In this document: piece after piece, positions 26,313 through 35,505 of the stretch
How the letters are laid out: every line of letters begins with the position of its first letter
How positions within the stretch are numbered: position 1 is the stretch's first letter
NCBI RefSeq assembly: GCF_900143245.1
Contig: NZ_FRDK01000001.1
Location: 372,001-436,000, forward strand
Source of the DNA: Flavobacterium fryxellicola
GTDB lineage: Bacteria > Bacteroidota > Bacteroidia > Flavobacteriales > Flavobacteriaceae
Length of the DNA stretch: 64,000 nt
Reading direction: 5' to 3'
Notes under the pieces: model-generated
What the model was told of the DNA's origin: nothing
The model's database searches: none
What the model saw: the letters and a program-made list of their open reading frames with translations, nothing else
Program-made: the position numbers and the translations under genes

Positions 26313-26457
26313 GCAACTGAATTGCAAAATCTACGACCCTTAAGAATTTATCATTCAGAAAAAGGAAGAACACTCTGAAAACACGCACCAAGCGGCAATT
26401 TCTATTACAAAAGAATAACGACATAAGAGCAAAATATTCGATTAATCCCAACTACCC

Positions 26458-26535
26458 TAGCCCAGATTGCAGCGGCATCCTCTTGTTGTAGCGCTAGCGA
26501 AAACAAGAGATATAGCGAAAAGCTGGAAGAAGCTC
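26458..26535. repeat. ~80-bp palindromic intergenic repeat, copy B (inverted)
   Basis: 78 bp, TAGCCCAGATTGCAGCGGCATCC... to ...GGAAGAAGCTC. As reverse complement it matches copy A, and copy C in the same orientation and at identical length. It includes an inner dyad TCTTGTT...AACAAGA. It lies between the lipoprotein gene and trhO; the rest of the 371-nt gap shows only the trhO promoter. Confidence 0.7.
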
Positions 26536-26616
26536 CAAGAAAATTAAACCATCAAGACAGTAAGGCAAATTAAACCTACAGTGTTGATGATTGTAAACCT
26601 TAGTTCCTTGAAAACT

Positions 26617-26647
26617 TTGCTCCTCTGAACCTTTTTACCTATTTTTG
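26617..26647 (+). promoter_or_regulatory. Promoter of the trhO-trhP-ferredoxin locus
   Basis: TTG (26617-26619), 20 nt, TATTTTTG (26640-26647); the ATG is 36 nt downstream. Confidence 0.6.
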
Positions 26648-26683
26648 CAAAAAATATATTTCTCAACTTAAACTGTTTATAGC

Positions 26684-28051
26684 ATGCAACTGTACAACAC
26701 CTTAAGCGCAGAAGAAAGAGCCATCATGATTGATGATGCCGGAAAACAACGTCTTACGCTGTCTTTCTATGCTTATGCGCAAATCTCAAATCCAACACAA
26801 TTTCGTAACGAATTATTCCTGGCGTGGAATCCTCTTGAGGTTCTAGGCCGAATTTATGTAGCCAGTGAGGGAATTAACGCCCAATTGTCCTTGCCTGCGG
26901 ATCATTTTTACGCGTTTAAAGATACTATCGAAGTGTATGATTTCATGAAAGGAATCCGATTAAATATAGCCGTGGAACATGACGACCATTCTTTTTTGAA
27001 ACTGACTGTTAAAGTACGTGACAAGATTGTGGCTGACGGATTAGTGGACGAAACATTTGATGTGACTAACATAGGGATTCACCTTAAAGCAAAAGAATTT
27101 AACGACTTGCTAGAAGATCCCAATACAGTTGTGGTAGATATGCGCAATCATTATGAAAGTGAAATTGGGCATTTTAGGCAAGCTATCAAACCAGATGTGG
27201 ATACTTTCCGTGAAAGCTTACCTATCATCGAGGAACAACTTGCAGACCACAAGCATGATAAAAAACTGTTGATGTATTGCACCGGCGGAATACGCTGTGA
27301 AAAAGCCAGTGCTTATTTCAAACACAAAGGTTTTGAAAACGTGTACCAACTGGAAGGCGGGATTATAGAATACACCCGACAAGTAAAAGCCGAAGGTTTA
27401 GAAAGTAAATTCATTGGGAAAAATTTTGTTTTCGATCACCGCTTGGGCGAAAGAATTACAGACGATATCGTTTCACAATGCCATCAATGCGGCGCACCTT
27501 GCGACGTCCATACCAATTGCGCAAACGAAGGCTGTCATTTACTTTTTATCCAATGTGATTCTTGCAAAGAAAAAATGGAAGGCTGCTGCTCTACAGAATG
27601 TGTCACTGTTATTCATTTGCCAGAAGAAGAACAAAAAGCGATTCGAAGAGGTGTAAAAAACGGCAATATGATCTTCAAAAAAGGAAAATCAGACGTTTTG
27701 ACGTTCAAAAACAACGAGGAAACGCATGGGGTTTTTGTAGCTGAAAAACCATCGAAAAACGCTAGAACTGGCATTAAAAAAGAGGTGAAAATTAAAAAAC
27801 AATACATCGGGAAAGGAACTCATTTTTTTCCAAAACCAAGTATCGGTCAGTTTTTAATTGAAGAAAATGAGATCAAAATTGGCGATACGATTCTAATCAA
27901 AGGTTCCACAACTGGCGAACAAAAAATAGTAATCGAAGAAATGCTGGTAAATGATTTAGTTCAAGAAAAAGCCTTTTCAGGAGATACATGTACTTTCAGA
28001 TTACCATTTAGAATCCGATTGTCTGATAAATTATATAAAATCTTAACATAG
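26684..28051 (+). CDS. trhO: tRNA uridine-34 hydroxylase TrhO fused to a U32-peptidase-type C-terminal domain
   Basis: The 455-residue protein is about 100 longer than E. coli TrhO (YceA). Residues 1-~350 are canonical: an acylphosphatase-like N-domain, rhodanese domain with the catalytic loop MYCTGGIRCEKA (Cys ~199), and the Cys-rich C-region HQCGAPCDVHTNCANEGC. TrhO performs O2-dependent hydroxylation of U34 to 5-hydroxyuridine in tRNA. The extra segment (~370-455) with YIGKGTHFFPKPSIGQF and FRLPFRIRLSDKLYKI matches the C-terminal domain of TrhP encoded next door nearly residue for residue. That domain presumably binds tRNA or the partner. Confidence 0.93.
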   Translation: MQLYNTLSAEERAIMIDDAGKQRLTLSFYAYAQISNPTQFRNELFLAWNPLEVLGRIYVASEGINAQLSLPADHFYAFKDTIEVYDFMKGIRLNIAVEHDDHSFLKLTVKVRDKIVADGLVDETFDVTNIGIHLKAKEFNDLLEDPNTVVVDMRNHYESEIGHFRQAIKPDVDTFRESLPIIEEQLADHKHDKKLLMYCTGGIRCEKASAYFKHKGFENVYQLEGGIIEYTRQVKAEGLESKFIGKNFVFDHRLGERITDDIVSQCHQCGAPCDVHTNCANEGCHLLFIQCDSCKEKMEGCCSTECVTVIHLPEEEQKAIRRGVKNGNMIFKKGKSDVLTFKNNEETHGVFVAEKPSKNARTGIKKEVKIKKQYIGKGTHFFPKPSIGQFLIEENEIKIGDTILIKGSTTGEQKIVIEEMLVNDLVQEKAFSGDTCTFRLPFRIRLSDKLYKILT

Positions 28052-28075
28052 TTTTCCAAAAATTCAACCATCAAT

Positions 28076-28102
28076 TTTATCAAAGTTTTGAACTTTGATA
28101 AA
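28076..28102 (+). promoter_or_regulatory. Perfect 12-bp inverted repeat between trhO and trhP
   Basis: TTTATCAAAGTT (28076-28087), loop TTG, AACTTTGATAAA (28091-28102). There is no T tract, so it is not a classic terminator. It could tune trhP expression, act as an operator, or be an RNA processing site. Confidence 0.55.
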
Positions 28103-28119
28103 GCGTAACGCAACATAAA

Positions 28120-29355
28120 ATGACACAAAAAATCGAACTCATGGCTCCGGCTGGAAACTTTGAGTCGCTGCAAGCTGGTTTAGACAATGGTGCCGATTCC
28201 GTTTATTTTGGCGTGGAACAACTAAACATGAGAGCCAGAGCCTCTGTGAATTTCACCATGGATGACTTAACCGAAATCGCTAAACGTTGTCAAGAAAAAA
28301 ACGTAAGAAGTTATCTTACGTTGAACACCATCATCTATGATCACGATCTATCAGTGGTTAAAACCTTATTAAATAGAGCCAAACAAGCCAAGATCACCGC
28401 AGTCATTGCTTCTGACCAAGCCGTCATCGCGATGGCAAGAGGCATAGGTATGGAAGTCCATATTTCGACACAACTGAATGTAACCAATATCGAAACCATA
28501 AAATTCTACAGTCTTTTTGCTGACACTATGGTTTTGAGCCGCGAACTGAGTTTACGTCAAGTGAAAAGCATAACCGAACAAATCAAAAAAGAAGCAATTA
28601 AGGGACCAAGTGGCAATTTAGTTGAAATCGAAATTTTTGGGCATGGTGCTTTATGCATGGCGGTTTCAGGCAAATGTTATTTGAGTTTACACTCGAATAA
28701 TTCATCAGCAAATCGCGGTGCTTGTAAACAAAATTGTCGTAAAAAATATACCGTTATCGATCAGGAAACGGGTTTTGAAATCGAAGTAGACAATGAATAT
28801 CTTATGTCACCTAAAGATTTATGCACACTTGATTTATTAGACCAAGTGATCGATTCTGGTATTCAGGTTTTGAAAATTGAAGGTCGCGGTCGTGCGCCCG
28901 AATATGTTGCCACAGTAATAAAAACGTATAGGGACGCTATTGATAGCTATTATAATGGAAGTTTTTCCAAAGAAAAAATAACGCTTTGGATGGAAACTTT
29001 AAACACCGTTTACAATCGCGGTTTCTGGTCAGGATATTATCTTGGACAGGAATTAGGCGAATGGAGCGATGTTTCGGGATCGCTGGCGACACAGAAAAAA
29101 GTGTATATAGGAAAAGGAATGCATTTTTTTCCAAAAGCAGCCATTGGACAATTTAAAATTGAAGCCTACGATATAAAAATTGGAGATAAAATTTTAGTTA
29201 CAGGACCGAGCACTGGCGCTCAAGAAATGGTCATAAAGGAAATGTATGTGAATGATACCGTTGCTAAAAAAGCTACGAAGGGAGACGATTGCACGTTGAA
29301 ATTGCCGTTTCGTATCAGAACATCAGACAAATTATATAAAATTGTTGAGGCTTAA
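28120..29355 (+). CDS. trhP: tRNA uridine-34 hydroxylase TrhP (peptidase U32 family, YegQ-like)
   Basis: The 411-residue U32 protein begins IELMAPAGNFESLQAGLDNGADSVYFG. The Cys cluster of the family is present (ALCMAVSGKCYLSLHSN, NRGACKQNCRKKY, residues ~176-207), likely holding the Fe-S cluster. In E. coli TrhP makes 5-hydroxyuridine at tRNA position 34 by an O2-independent, prephenate-linked route. The C-terminal domain (~325-411, YIGKGMHFFPKAAIGQF) is shared with the adjacent TrhO. The stop overlaps the ferredoxin start by one base (TAATG), which couples the two. Confidence 0.93.
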   Translation: MTQKIELMAPAGNFESLQAGLDNGADSVYFGVEQLNMRARASVNFTMDDLTEIAKRCQEKNVRSYLTLNTIIYDHDLSVVKTLLNRAKQAKITAVIASDQAVIAMARGIGMEVHISTQLNVTNIETIKFYSLFADTMVLSRELSLRQVKSITEQIKKEAIKGPSGNLVEIEIFGHGALCMAVSGKCYLSLHSNNSSANRGACKQNCRKKYTVIDQETGFEIEVDNEYLMSPKDLCTLDLLDQVIDSGIQVLKIEGRGRAPEYVATVIKTYRDAIDSYYNGSFSKEKITLWMETLNTVYNRGFWSGYYLGQELGEWSDVSGSLATQKKVYIGKGMHFFPKAAIGQFKIEAYDIKIGDKILVTGPSTGAQEMVIKEMYVNDTVAKKATKGDDCTLKLPFRIRTSDKLYKIVEA

Positions 29356-29585
29356 TGGTTATTATAACACTGCAAAGGGATAAATGCATTGGCTGTAATT
29401 ATTGTGTAGAGATGGCACCCGTTCAGTTTCAAATGTCAAAAAAAGATGGGAAATCAGTGTTGCTTAAAAGTGTAAATAGCAAAGGATTTTACACTTTGAA
29501 ATCACCCGATCATACCATAACCGCAAGTTGTGAACTTGCCGCCAAAGCGTGTCCCGTAAAAATAATTCAGGTGAAAGAAACTTAG
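29355..29585 (+). CDS. Small 4Fe-4S ferredoxin
   Basis: The 76-residue protein has CIGCNYC (Cys 11, 14, 17) and a distant CELAAKACPVK, giving ligands for one 4Fe-4S cluster. It overlaps trhP by one base, so it is made with it. TrhP depends on an Fe-S cluster, which makes this ferredoxin a natural electron donor; that is inference from position. The isolated single-cluster type resembles ferredoxins that serve one dedicated enzyme. Confidence 0.88.
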   Translation: MVIITLQRDKCIGCNYCVEMAPVQFQMSKKDGKSVLLKSVNSKGFYTLKSPDHTITASCELAAKACPVKIIQVKET

Positions 29586-29612
29586 ATTACCAGCCATTGT
29601 ATATTAAAAACC

Positions 29613-29646
29613 AACCGATTACGACGTCGATCGTAATGGGTTTTTT
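29613..29646 (+). terminator. Terminator of the trhO-trhP-ferredoxin unit
   Basis: AACCGATTACGA (29613-29624) pairs with TCGTAATGGGTT (29631-29642) through ATTACGA/TCGTAAT, followed by T tract. Confidence 0.75.
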
Positions 29647-29770
29647 ATAAAAAATTTATGATTTATTGGTTCAGATAGGCGTTGTGCCGTAAAATTAAAA
29701 AATACTATCTTTACACATTAAACATTTTAAGAACTTAAGTTGTGCTCGTCGCAACACTACATATAAGATT

Positions 29771-31027
29771 ATGGCATGTACAAGTTGTTCAACTTCTGAT
29801 GGTGGCGCACCTAAGGGTTGTAAAAATAATGGGACTTGCGGCACCGATAGCTGCAATAAATTAACGGTTTTCGATTGGCTTTCTAATATGAGTTTGCCTA
29901 ATGGCGAAGCTCCTTTTGACTGTGTTGAAGTTCGCTTTAAAAACGGTAGAAAAGAGTTTTATCGCAATACCGAGAAACTGACTTTAAGCATGGGAGACAT
30001 TGTTGCTACGGTTGCCTCACCCGGTCACGATATAGGAATTGTTACGCTAACAGGTGAATTAGTAAAAATTCAAATGAAGAAAAAGGGAGTAAATCATTTG
30101 AGTAATGAAGTTCCAAAAATCTACAGAAAAGCATCTCAAAAAGACATTGACATTTGGTCTACTGCTCGCGATAAAGAAGAGCCGATGAAAGTTAGAGCGC
30201 GGGAATTAGCGATTGCTCAAAAACTAGAAATGAAAATTTCAGATATCGAATTTCAAGGTGATGGATCAAAAGCTACTTTTTACTATACAGCAAATGACAG
30301 AATTGATTTTCGTGCCTTAATTAAAGATTTTGCAAAGGAATTCAGCACCAGAATTGAGATGAAACAAGTAGGTTTCCGCCAGGAAGCAGCTCGTTTAGGG
30401 GGAATAGGTTCTTGCGGTAGAGAATTATGCTGTTCTACTTGGTTAACGGATTTTAGAAGTGTAAATACTTCGGCAGCACGCTACCAACAACTGTCTTTGA
30501 ACCCGCAAAAACTGGCTGGACAGTGTGGGAAATTAAAATGTTGTTTGAACTATGAGTTAGATACTTACATGGATGCGCTGAAAGATTTTCCAGATTTTGA
30601 AACCAAATTAGTCACGGAAAAAGGAGATGCTATTTGTCAAAAGCAAGACATATTCAAAGGATTAATGTGGTTTGCTTACACCAATAATTTTGCAAATTGG
30701 CACGTCTTGAAAATTGACCAAGTCAAAGAAATTGTTGCAGAAAATAAACTAAAAAACAAAGTTTCTTCATTAGAAGATTTTGCAATAGAGATTCTTGTAG
30801 AGCCAGAGAAAAACTTCAATAATGCCATGGGACAAGAAAGCTTGACTCGTTTTGATCAACCTAAAGCAAAGAAGAAACCAAATAAAAAACGCAAACCTGC
30901 AGGCGAAAATACTATTGTAGCTAACAACAATAAACCGGCAAACAATAACCGTCAGACTCCACATGACAAGAAGCCCACGGAGCCAAGAAAACCAATAATT
31001 ATTACTAAAAATGTGGATAAAAAATAG
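29771..31027 (+). CDS. ricT: PSP1-domain protein, RicT-like
   Basis: The 418-residue cytosolic protein has an N-terminal Cys-rich tip (MACTSCSTSDGG...CKNNGTC), the PSP1 C-terminal domain (residues ~75-255) with RQEAARLGGIGSCGRELCC and LSLNPQKLAGQCGKLKCCLNYE, the Cys motifs by which RicT (YaaT) shares Fe-S clusters in B. subtilis. In Bacillus the Ric complex affects mRNA maturation via RNase Y; ricA and ricF homologues are not seen here. The C-terminal ~60 residues are Lys/Asn-rich and probably disordered. It overlaps gldH by 17 nt. Confidence 0.85.
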   Translation: MACTSCSTSDGGAPKGCKNNGTCGTDSCNKLTVFDWLSNMSLPNGEAPFDCVEVRFKNGRKEFYRNTEKLTLSMGDIVATVASPGHDIGIVTLTGELVKIQMKKKGVNHLSNEVPKIYRKASQKDIDIWSTARDKEEPMKVRARELAIAQKLEMKISDIEFQGDGSKATFYYTANDRIDFRALIKDFAKEFSTRIEMKQVGFRQEAARLGGIGSCGRELCCSTWLTDFRSVNTSAARYQQLSLNPQKLAGQCGKLKCCLNYELDTYMDALKDFPDFETKLVTEKGDAICQKQDIFKGLMWFAYTNNFANWHVLKIDQVKEIVAENKLKNKVSSLEDFAIEILVEPEKNFNNAMGQESLTRFDQPKAKKKPNKKRKPAGENTIVANNNKPANNNRQTPHDKKPTEPRKPIIITKNVDKK

Positions 31028-31490
31028 CGCTTTACTTCTTTTGCTTGTAATCCTCTTTTCTTCATGTGATAAAAAAAGAGTTTTTGACCAATATAAGTCT
31101 GTTGGACCTACTTGGCACAAAGACAGTATTGTAATCTTCAATTTACCAGAACTGGACTCGACAAAACGATATGATTTATTTATCAATTTAAGAGCGAACA
31201 ATGATTATCAGTACAATAATTTGTTTTTAATTGTGGCTTTGGAATTACCAAATGGTTTTACAAAAGTGGACACTCTAGAATACCAAATGGCAGATCCGCA
31301 AGGAACCTTATTAGGAGAAGGATTTTCAGATATTAAAGAAAGTAAACTCTTTTATAAAGAAAATGTTAGGTTCCGCTCTAAGTACAAGGTTCACATCAAG
31401 CAAGCGGTTAGAGAAAACGGTAAAGTTTCTGGCGTAAAAGCGCTAGATGGAATTACCGAAGTCGGTTTTAGAATAGAAAAAAAAGAATAA
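31011..31490 (+). CDS. gldH: Gliding motility lipoprotein GldH
   Basis: The 159-residue lipoprotein has a lipobox LFSSC at ~15-19. The mature region (VFDQYKSVGPTWHKDSIVIFNLPELD, YQYNNLFLIVALELPNG, DIKESKLFYKENVRF) is the GldH pattern. GldH is required for gliding in Flavobacterium johnsoniae and is one of the lipoproteins linked to the T9SS/gliding machine. The start lies inside the end of ricT, and pbp1A begins 10 nt after the stop, so the three are one transcription unit. This is the best taxonomic marker in the window. Confidence 0.92.
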   Translation: MWIKNSALLLLLVILFSSCDKKRVFDQYKSVGPTWHKDSIVIFNLPELDSTKRYDLFINLRANNDYQYNNLFLIVALELPNGFTKVDTLEYQMADPQGTLLGEGFSDIKESKLFYKENVRFRSKYKVHIKQAVRENGKVSGVKALDGITEVGFRIEKKE

Positions 31491-31499
31491 AATAGTATT

Positions 31500-33809
31500 A
31501 TGGCTATCAAAAAAAATAATAACCCAGCAAGAGGTAATGGAAAAGACATTACACACTACCAAAAGAAATTTTGGAAAATATTCTTTATAGGCTTAGGAAG
31601 CGTCGGTTTGTTTTTCTTATTTGCTTCTTGGGGAATCTTTGGCTCCATGCCTTCCTTTGAAGATTTAGAAAATCCCGATTCCAATTTAGCTACTGAAGTT
31701 ATTTCCGCTGACGGAGTCGTGATCGGTAAATATTTCGAAAAAAACAGATCGCAGCTAAAGTATTCAGACTTGCCAAAAAACTTAGTACAAGCATTAATTG
31801 CCACGGAAGACGCTCGTTTTTACGAACATTCCGGCATTGACGGAAGAGGTACTTTAAGAGCTATTTCGAGTTTAGGAACTAGCGGTGGTGCGAGTACATT
31901 GACACAGCAATTAGCCAAACAATTATTCCACGGGGAAGGATCGAAATTTTTACCTTTTAGAATTGTTCAAAAAATAAAAGAATGGATCATTGCCATCCGA
32001 TTAGAAAGACAGTATACTAAAAATGAAATTATTGCCATGTATTGCAATGTCTATGATTTTGGAAATAATTCGGTTGGAGTAAGTTCCGCAGCAAAAACTT
32101 ATTTTTCAAAAGAACCAAAAGACCTTACAATAAGTGAGTCTGCTATATTGGTAGGAATGTTTAAAAACTCAGGCTTATACAATCCAATACGAAACCCAGA
32201 AGGCGTAAAAAACCGAAGAAATGTCGTGCTTTTACAACTGGAAAAAGGAAAAATAATTTCGAATGAGGAAAAAGAACGACTACAAAGCTTACCGATCAAA
32301 TTAAACTTCAAATTAGAAACGCATAAAGACGGAACGGCAACCTATTTTAGAGAATACCTTCGTGATTACATGAAAAAGTGGGCGGAAGAGAATAAAAAAT
32401 CAGATGGCTCAGATTATGATATTTACAAAGATGGTTTAAAAATCTACACCACTATAGATTCTAGAATGCAGTTGCATGCAGAAGAAGCCGTTACATCGCA
32501 CATGGCGAACCTTCAAGAAGAATTTTTCAAGCAATCTAAAGACAATAAAAATGCTCCTTTTGTAAATATTTCTGCGGTAGAAACACAACGAATCTTAAAT
32601 CAAGCCATCAAATCATCCAATCGCTGGGCAGTAATGAAATCAATGGATAAAACCGATGAGGAAATTGTAAAATCGTTCAGCGAAAAAACAAACATGACTG
32701 TTTTTTCTTGGAAAGGAGAAAAAGACACCATTATGACACCCTTAGATTCTATCCGCTACTACAAACACTTTTTACAATCTGGATTAATGGCCATGGAACC
32801 ACAAACGGGAAATATAAAGGCATGGGTAGGCGGAATTAACTATAAATATTTCCAATACGATCACGTAGGACAAGGAGCGAGACAAGTGGGCTCAACATTC
32901 AAACCATTCGTTTACGCAACGGCCATCGAGCAACTCAATATGTCCCCTTGTGACTCGATTATTGATGGCCCTTTTATGATTCGCAAAGGTCGTCATAACG
33001 TCACCGAAGATTGGGAACCAAAAAATTCAGATAACAGGTACCGCGGAATGGTAACCTTGAAAAGGGGTTTAGCCAACTCTATTAACACCATATCTGCCAA
33101 ATTGATGGATAAGGTAGGACCAGAAGCTGTAGTTGATCTAGCGCATAAATTAGGGGTGAAATCTGAAATTCCTTTGCAACCATCCATTGCTTTAGGAGCA
33201 GTAGAAATAACGGTTGAAGACATGGTTGCTGCTTACAGCACTTTCGCTAATCAAGGGGTTTACATGAAACCGCAGTTCATATCTAAAATTGAAGATAAAA
33301 GTGGCGTGATCATCTACGAACCAATCCCTGAGTCGCATGATGTTTTAAATAAAGATATCGCTTACGCAGTTGTCAAATTGCTTGAAGGTGTAACCGAAGG
33401 TGGATCGGGAGATCGTTTGCGAACCACTGGTGGCGGAAGCGGAGACAACCGTTGGACTGGGTATCCATACCAATTCAAAAACCCTATTGCAGGAAAAACA
33501 GGTACAACACAAAACCAATCCGATGGTTGGTTTATGGGAATGGTTCCTAATCTTGTCACAGGAGTTTGGGTAGGATGCGAGGATCGTTCGGCTCGTTTTA
33601 AAAGCATTACCTACGGTCAGGGAGCTACAGCAGCACTGCCAGTTTGGGGTTATTTTATGAAATTATGTTATGCTGATACTGCCCTTAAAGTTTCCAAGGG
33701 GACCTTTGAAAGGCCTGTAAATCTTTCTATAAAAGTAGACTGTTACGTTGCTAAAAAAGTAATAGACACCACTGCTGTAGAGCAGAACACTGATGAATTT
33801 GAATTATAA
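31500..33809 (+). CDS. Penicillin-binding protein 1A (bifunctional transglycosylase/transpeptidase)
   Basis: The 769-residue class A PBP has a membrane anchor at ~25-45, then a GT51 glycosyltransferase domain (EDARFYEHSGIDGRG with the catalytic Glu, ~100; GGASTLTQQLAKQLF). The transpeptidase domain has SxxK as STFK (~465), SxN as SIN (~525) and KTG (~665). It polymerises and crosslinks peptidoglycan in the periplasm. The order gldH-pbp1A is common in Flavobacteriaceae. The C-terminus ends in a short acidic tail. Confidence 0.95.
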   Translation: MAIKKNNNPARGNGKDITHYQKKFWKIFFIGLGSVGLFFLFASWGIFGSMPSFEDLENPDSNLATEVISADGVVIGKYFEKNRSQLKYSDLPKNLVQALIATEDARFYEHSGIDGRGTLRAISSLGTSGGASTLTQQLAKQLFHGEGSKFLPFRIVQKIKEWIIAIRLERQYTKNEIIAMYCNVYDFGNNSVGVSSAAKTYFSKEPKDLTISESAILVGMFKNSGLYNPIRNPEGVKNRRNVVLLQLEKGKIISNEEKERLQSLPIKLNFKLETHKDGTATYFREYLRDYMKKWAEENKKSDGSDYDIYKDGLKIYTTIDSRMQLHAEEAVTSHMANLQEEFFKQSKDNKNAPFVNISAVETQRILNQAIKSSNRWAVMKSMDKTDEEIVKSFSEKTNMTVFSWKGEKDTIMTPLDSIRYYKHFLQSGLMAMEPQTGNIKAWVGGINYKYFQYDHVGQGARQVGSTFKPFVYATAIEQLNMSPCDSIIDGPFMIRKGRHNVTEDWEPKNSDNRYRGMVTLKRGLANSINTISAKLMDKVGPEAVVDLAHKLGVKSEIPLQPSIALGAVEITVEDMVAAYSTFANQGVYMKPQFISKIEDKSGVIIYEPIPESHDVLNKDIAYAVVKLLEGVTEGGSGDRLRTTGGGSGDNRWTGYPYQFKNPIAGKTGTTQNQSDGWFMGMVPNLVTGVWVGCEDRSARFKSITYGQGATAALPVWGYFMKLCYADTALKVSKGTFERPVNLSIKVDCYVAKKVIDTTAVEQNTDEFEL

Positions 33810-33900
33810 ACTCCCTACTTCTCGCAGCCAAAATACGGAGGAATTTCAACAAATAATTTGATCTTTTTAAAATATAATTAGACCATAGCAACTCATTTTT

Positions 33901-34602
33901 ATGATTAACAAAAAAGTAAACAACGTTCAAGACGCCCTTCAAGGAATTCAAAACGGGATGACTATTATGCTTGGCGGTTTTGGATTATGTGGTATTCCAG
34001 AAAATTCCATCGCCGAATTAGTAAAAAAAGAAACGACCAATTTAACCTGTATTTCAAACAATGCAGGTGTTGATGATTTTGGCCTTGGCTTGCTTTTGCA
34101 AAAGCGTCAAATCAAGAAGATGATCTCTTCTTATGTAGGTGAAAATGCCGAATTTGAACGCCAAATGCTCTCTGGAGAATTAGACGTAGAGCTGACTCCA
34201 CAAGGAACGTTAGCCGAAAAATGCCGTGCAGCTCAATCCGGAATACCCGCATTTTTTACTCCAGCTGGCTTTGGAACAGAAGTAGCCGAAGGAAAAGAGG
34301 TGCGTGAGTTTAACGGAAAAATGCACATCATGGAATTAGCCTATAAGGCTGATTTTGCCATCGTAAAAGCATGGAAAGGTGATGAAGCAGGAAATTTGAT
34401 TTTTAAAGGAACTGCACGCAACTTTAATGCAAGTATGGCTGGTGCTGCCAAAATCACCATAGCTGAGGTAGAACAATTGTTGCCTGCGGGAAGTTTAGAT
34501 CCTAACGAAATTCATATTCCAGGAATACTTGTAAATAGAATTTTTCAAGGAGAGAAATATGAAAAAAGAATTGAACAAAGAACCGTGAGAAAAATTTTCT
34601 AA
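33901..34602 (+). CDS. scoA: 3-oxoacid CoA-transferase subunit A
   Basis: The 233-residue alpha subunit of a succinyl-CoA:3-ketoacid-type CoA-transferase starts [32 protein letters not shown] and continues through [10 protein letters not shown] and [19 protein letters not shown], the family hallmarks. Together with the next gene it moves CoA between succinate and acetoacetate, so the cell can use ketone bodies or finish branched-chain and Tyr degradation. It lies 2 nt from scoB. Confidence 0.93.
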   Translation: MINKKVNNVQDALQGIQNGMTIMLGGFGLCGIPENSIAELVKKETTNLTCISNNAGVDDFGLGLLLQKRQIKKMISSYVGENAEFERQMLSGELDVELTPQGTLAEKCRAAQSGIPAFFTPAGFGTEVAEGKEVREFNGKMHIMELAYKADFAIVKAWKGDEAGNLIFKGTARNFNASMAGAAKITIAEVEQLLPAGSLDPNEIHIPGILVNRIFQGEKYEKRIEQRTVRKIF

Positions 34603-34604
34603 TT

Positions 34605-35264
34605 ATGGCTTTAGACAAAAATCAAATTGCAAAACGCATTGCAAAAGAATTAAAACACAACTATTACGTGAATTTAGGAATAGGAATTCCAACTTTAGTA
34701 GCGAATTATATTCCAGAAGGGATTGACGTTGAATTTCAAAGTGAAAATGGCATTCTTGGAATGGGTCCATTTCCCTTCGAGGGCGATGAAGACGCTGATT
34801 TAATCAACGCAGGAAAACAAACCATAACAACACTACCAGGAGCTTCCTTTTTTGACTCCGCAATGAGTTTTGGAATGATTCGATCACAAAAAGTAGATTT
34901 AACCATTCTTGGCGCTATGGAAGTAGCCCAAAACGGAGATATTGCCAACTGGAAAATCCCAGGTAAAATGGTTAAAGGAATGGGTGGCGCAATGGACTTA
35001 GTCGCTTCTGCCGAAAACATTATCGTTGCAATGATGCACGTGAACAAAGCAGGAGAATCAAAAATTCTAAAAAAGTGTAGTTTGCCACTAACTGGCGTAG
35101 GATGCGTTAAAAAAGTCGTTACTGAACTTGCCGTTATGGAAGTGACTCCAGCAGGTTTTAAGCTATTAGAGCGCGCTCCAGGGGTTTCGGTGGAGCATAT
35201 CATCGCATCTACTGAAGCAGACTTGATTATTGAAGGCGAGATTCCAGAAATGATTATTGATTAA
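34605..35264 (+). CDS. scoB: 3-oxoacid CoA-transferase subunit B
   Basis: The 219-residue beta subunit has the catalytic Glu in SENGILGMGPFP (~residue 47), the acid that forms the glutamyl-CoA thioester. Other motifs are NLGIGIPTLVANY and GGAMDLVASAENIIVAM. It is cotranscribed with scoA and followed by a strong terminator. Confidence 0.94.
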   Translation: MALDKNQIAKRIAKELKHNYYVNLGIGIPTLVANYIPEGIDVEFQSENGILGMGPFPFEGDEDADLINAGKQTITTLPGASFFDSAMSFGMIRSQKVDLTILGAMEVAQNGDIANWKIPGKMVKGMGGAMDLVASAENIIVAMMHVNKAGESKILKKCSLPLTGVGCVKKVVTELAVMEVTPAGFKLLERAPGVSVEHIIASTEADLIIEGEIPEMIID

Positions 35265-35283
35265 AAGTCTACTTTAAAATAAC

Positions 35284-35323
35284 AAAAGTCGGAATTTCTA
35301 CTATTGAAATTCCGACTTTTTTT
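35284..35323 (+). terminator. Rho-independent terminator of scoAB
   Basis: AAAAGTCGGAATTTC (35284-35298) pairs perfectly with GAAATTCCGACTTTT (35306-35320), then T tract. The remaining ~180 nt to the next stop codon hold nothing recognisable. Confidence 0.9.
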
Positions 35324-35505
35324 GTCAATTAAAATTGTGGACTTGCTTTTTGAAGCCAAGCTAAAAGACACTACTATTTCACCTTCTGTTAGCGCTAACT
35401 TATTCTTTAAAATTGCCTACTGATTTTGTTTCACAGGCAATAACTCCAGTTACAAAGTTTGCGAACCAACAAAACGTAGCCTTCGGAATTGATCCTTAAC
35501 TACTA

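Noticed and set aside
31200..33000. Search for a T9SS gene group next to gldH
   Set aside because: Only gldH is present; neighbours are RicT-like and PBP1A, with no other gld, spr or por gene in the window.
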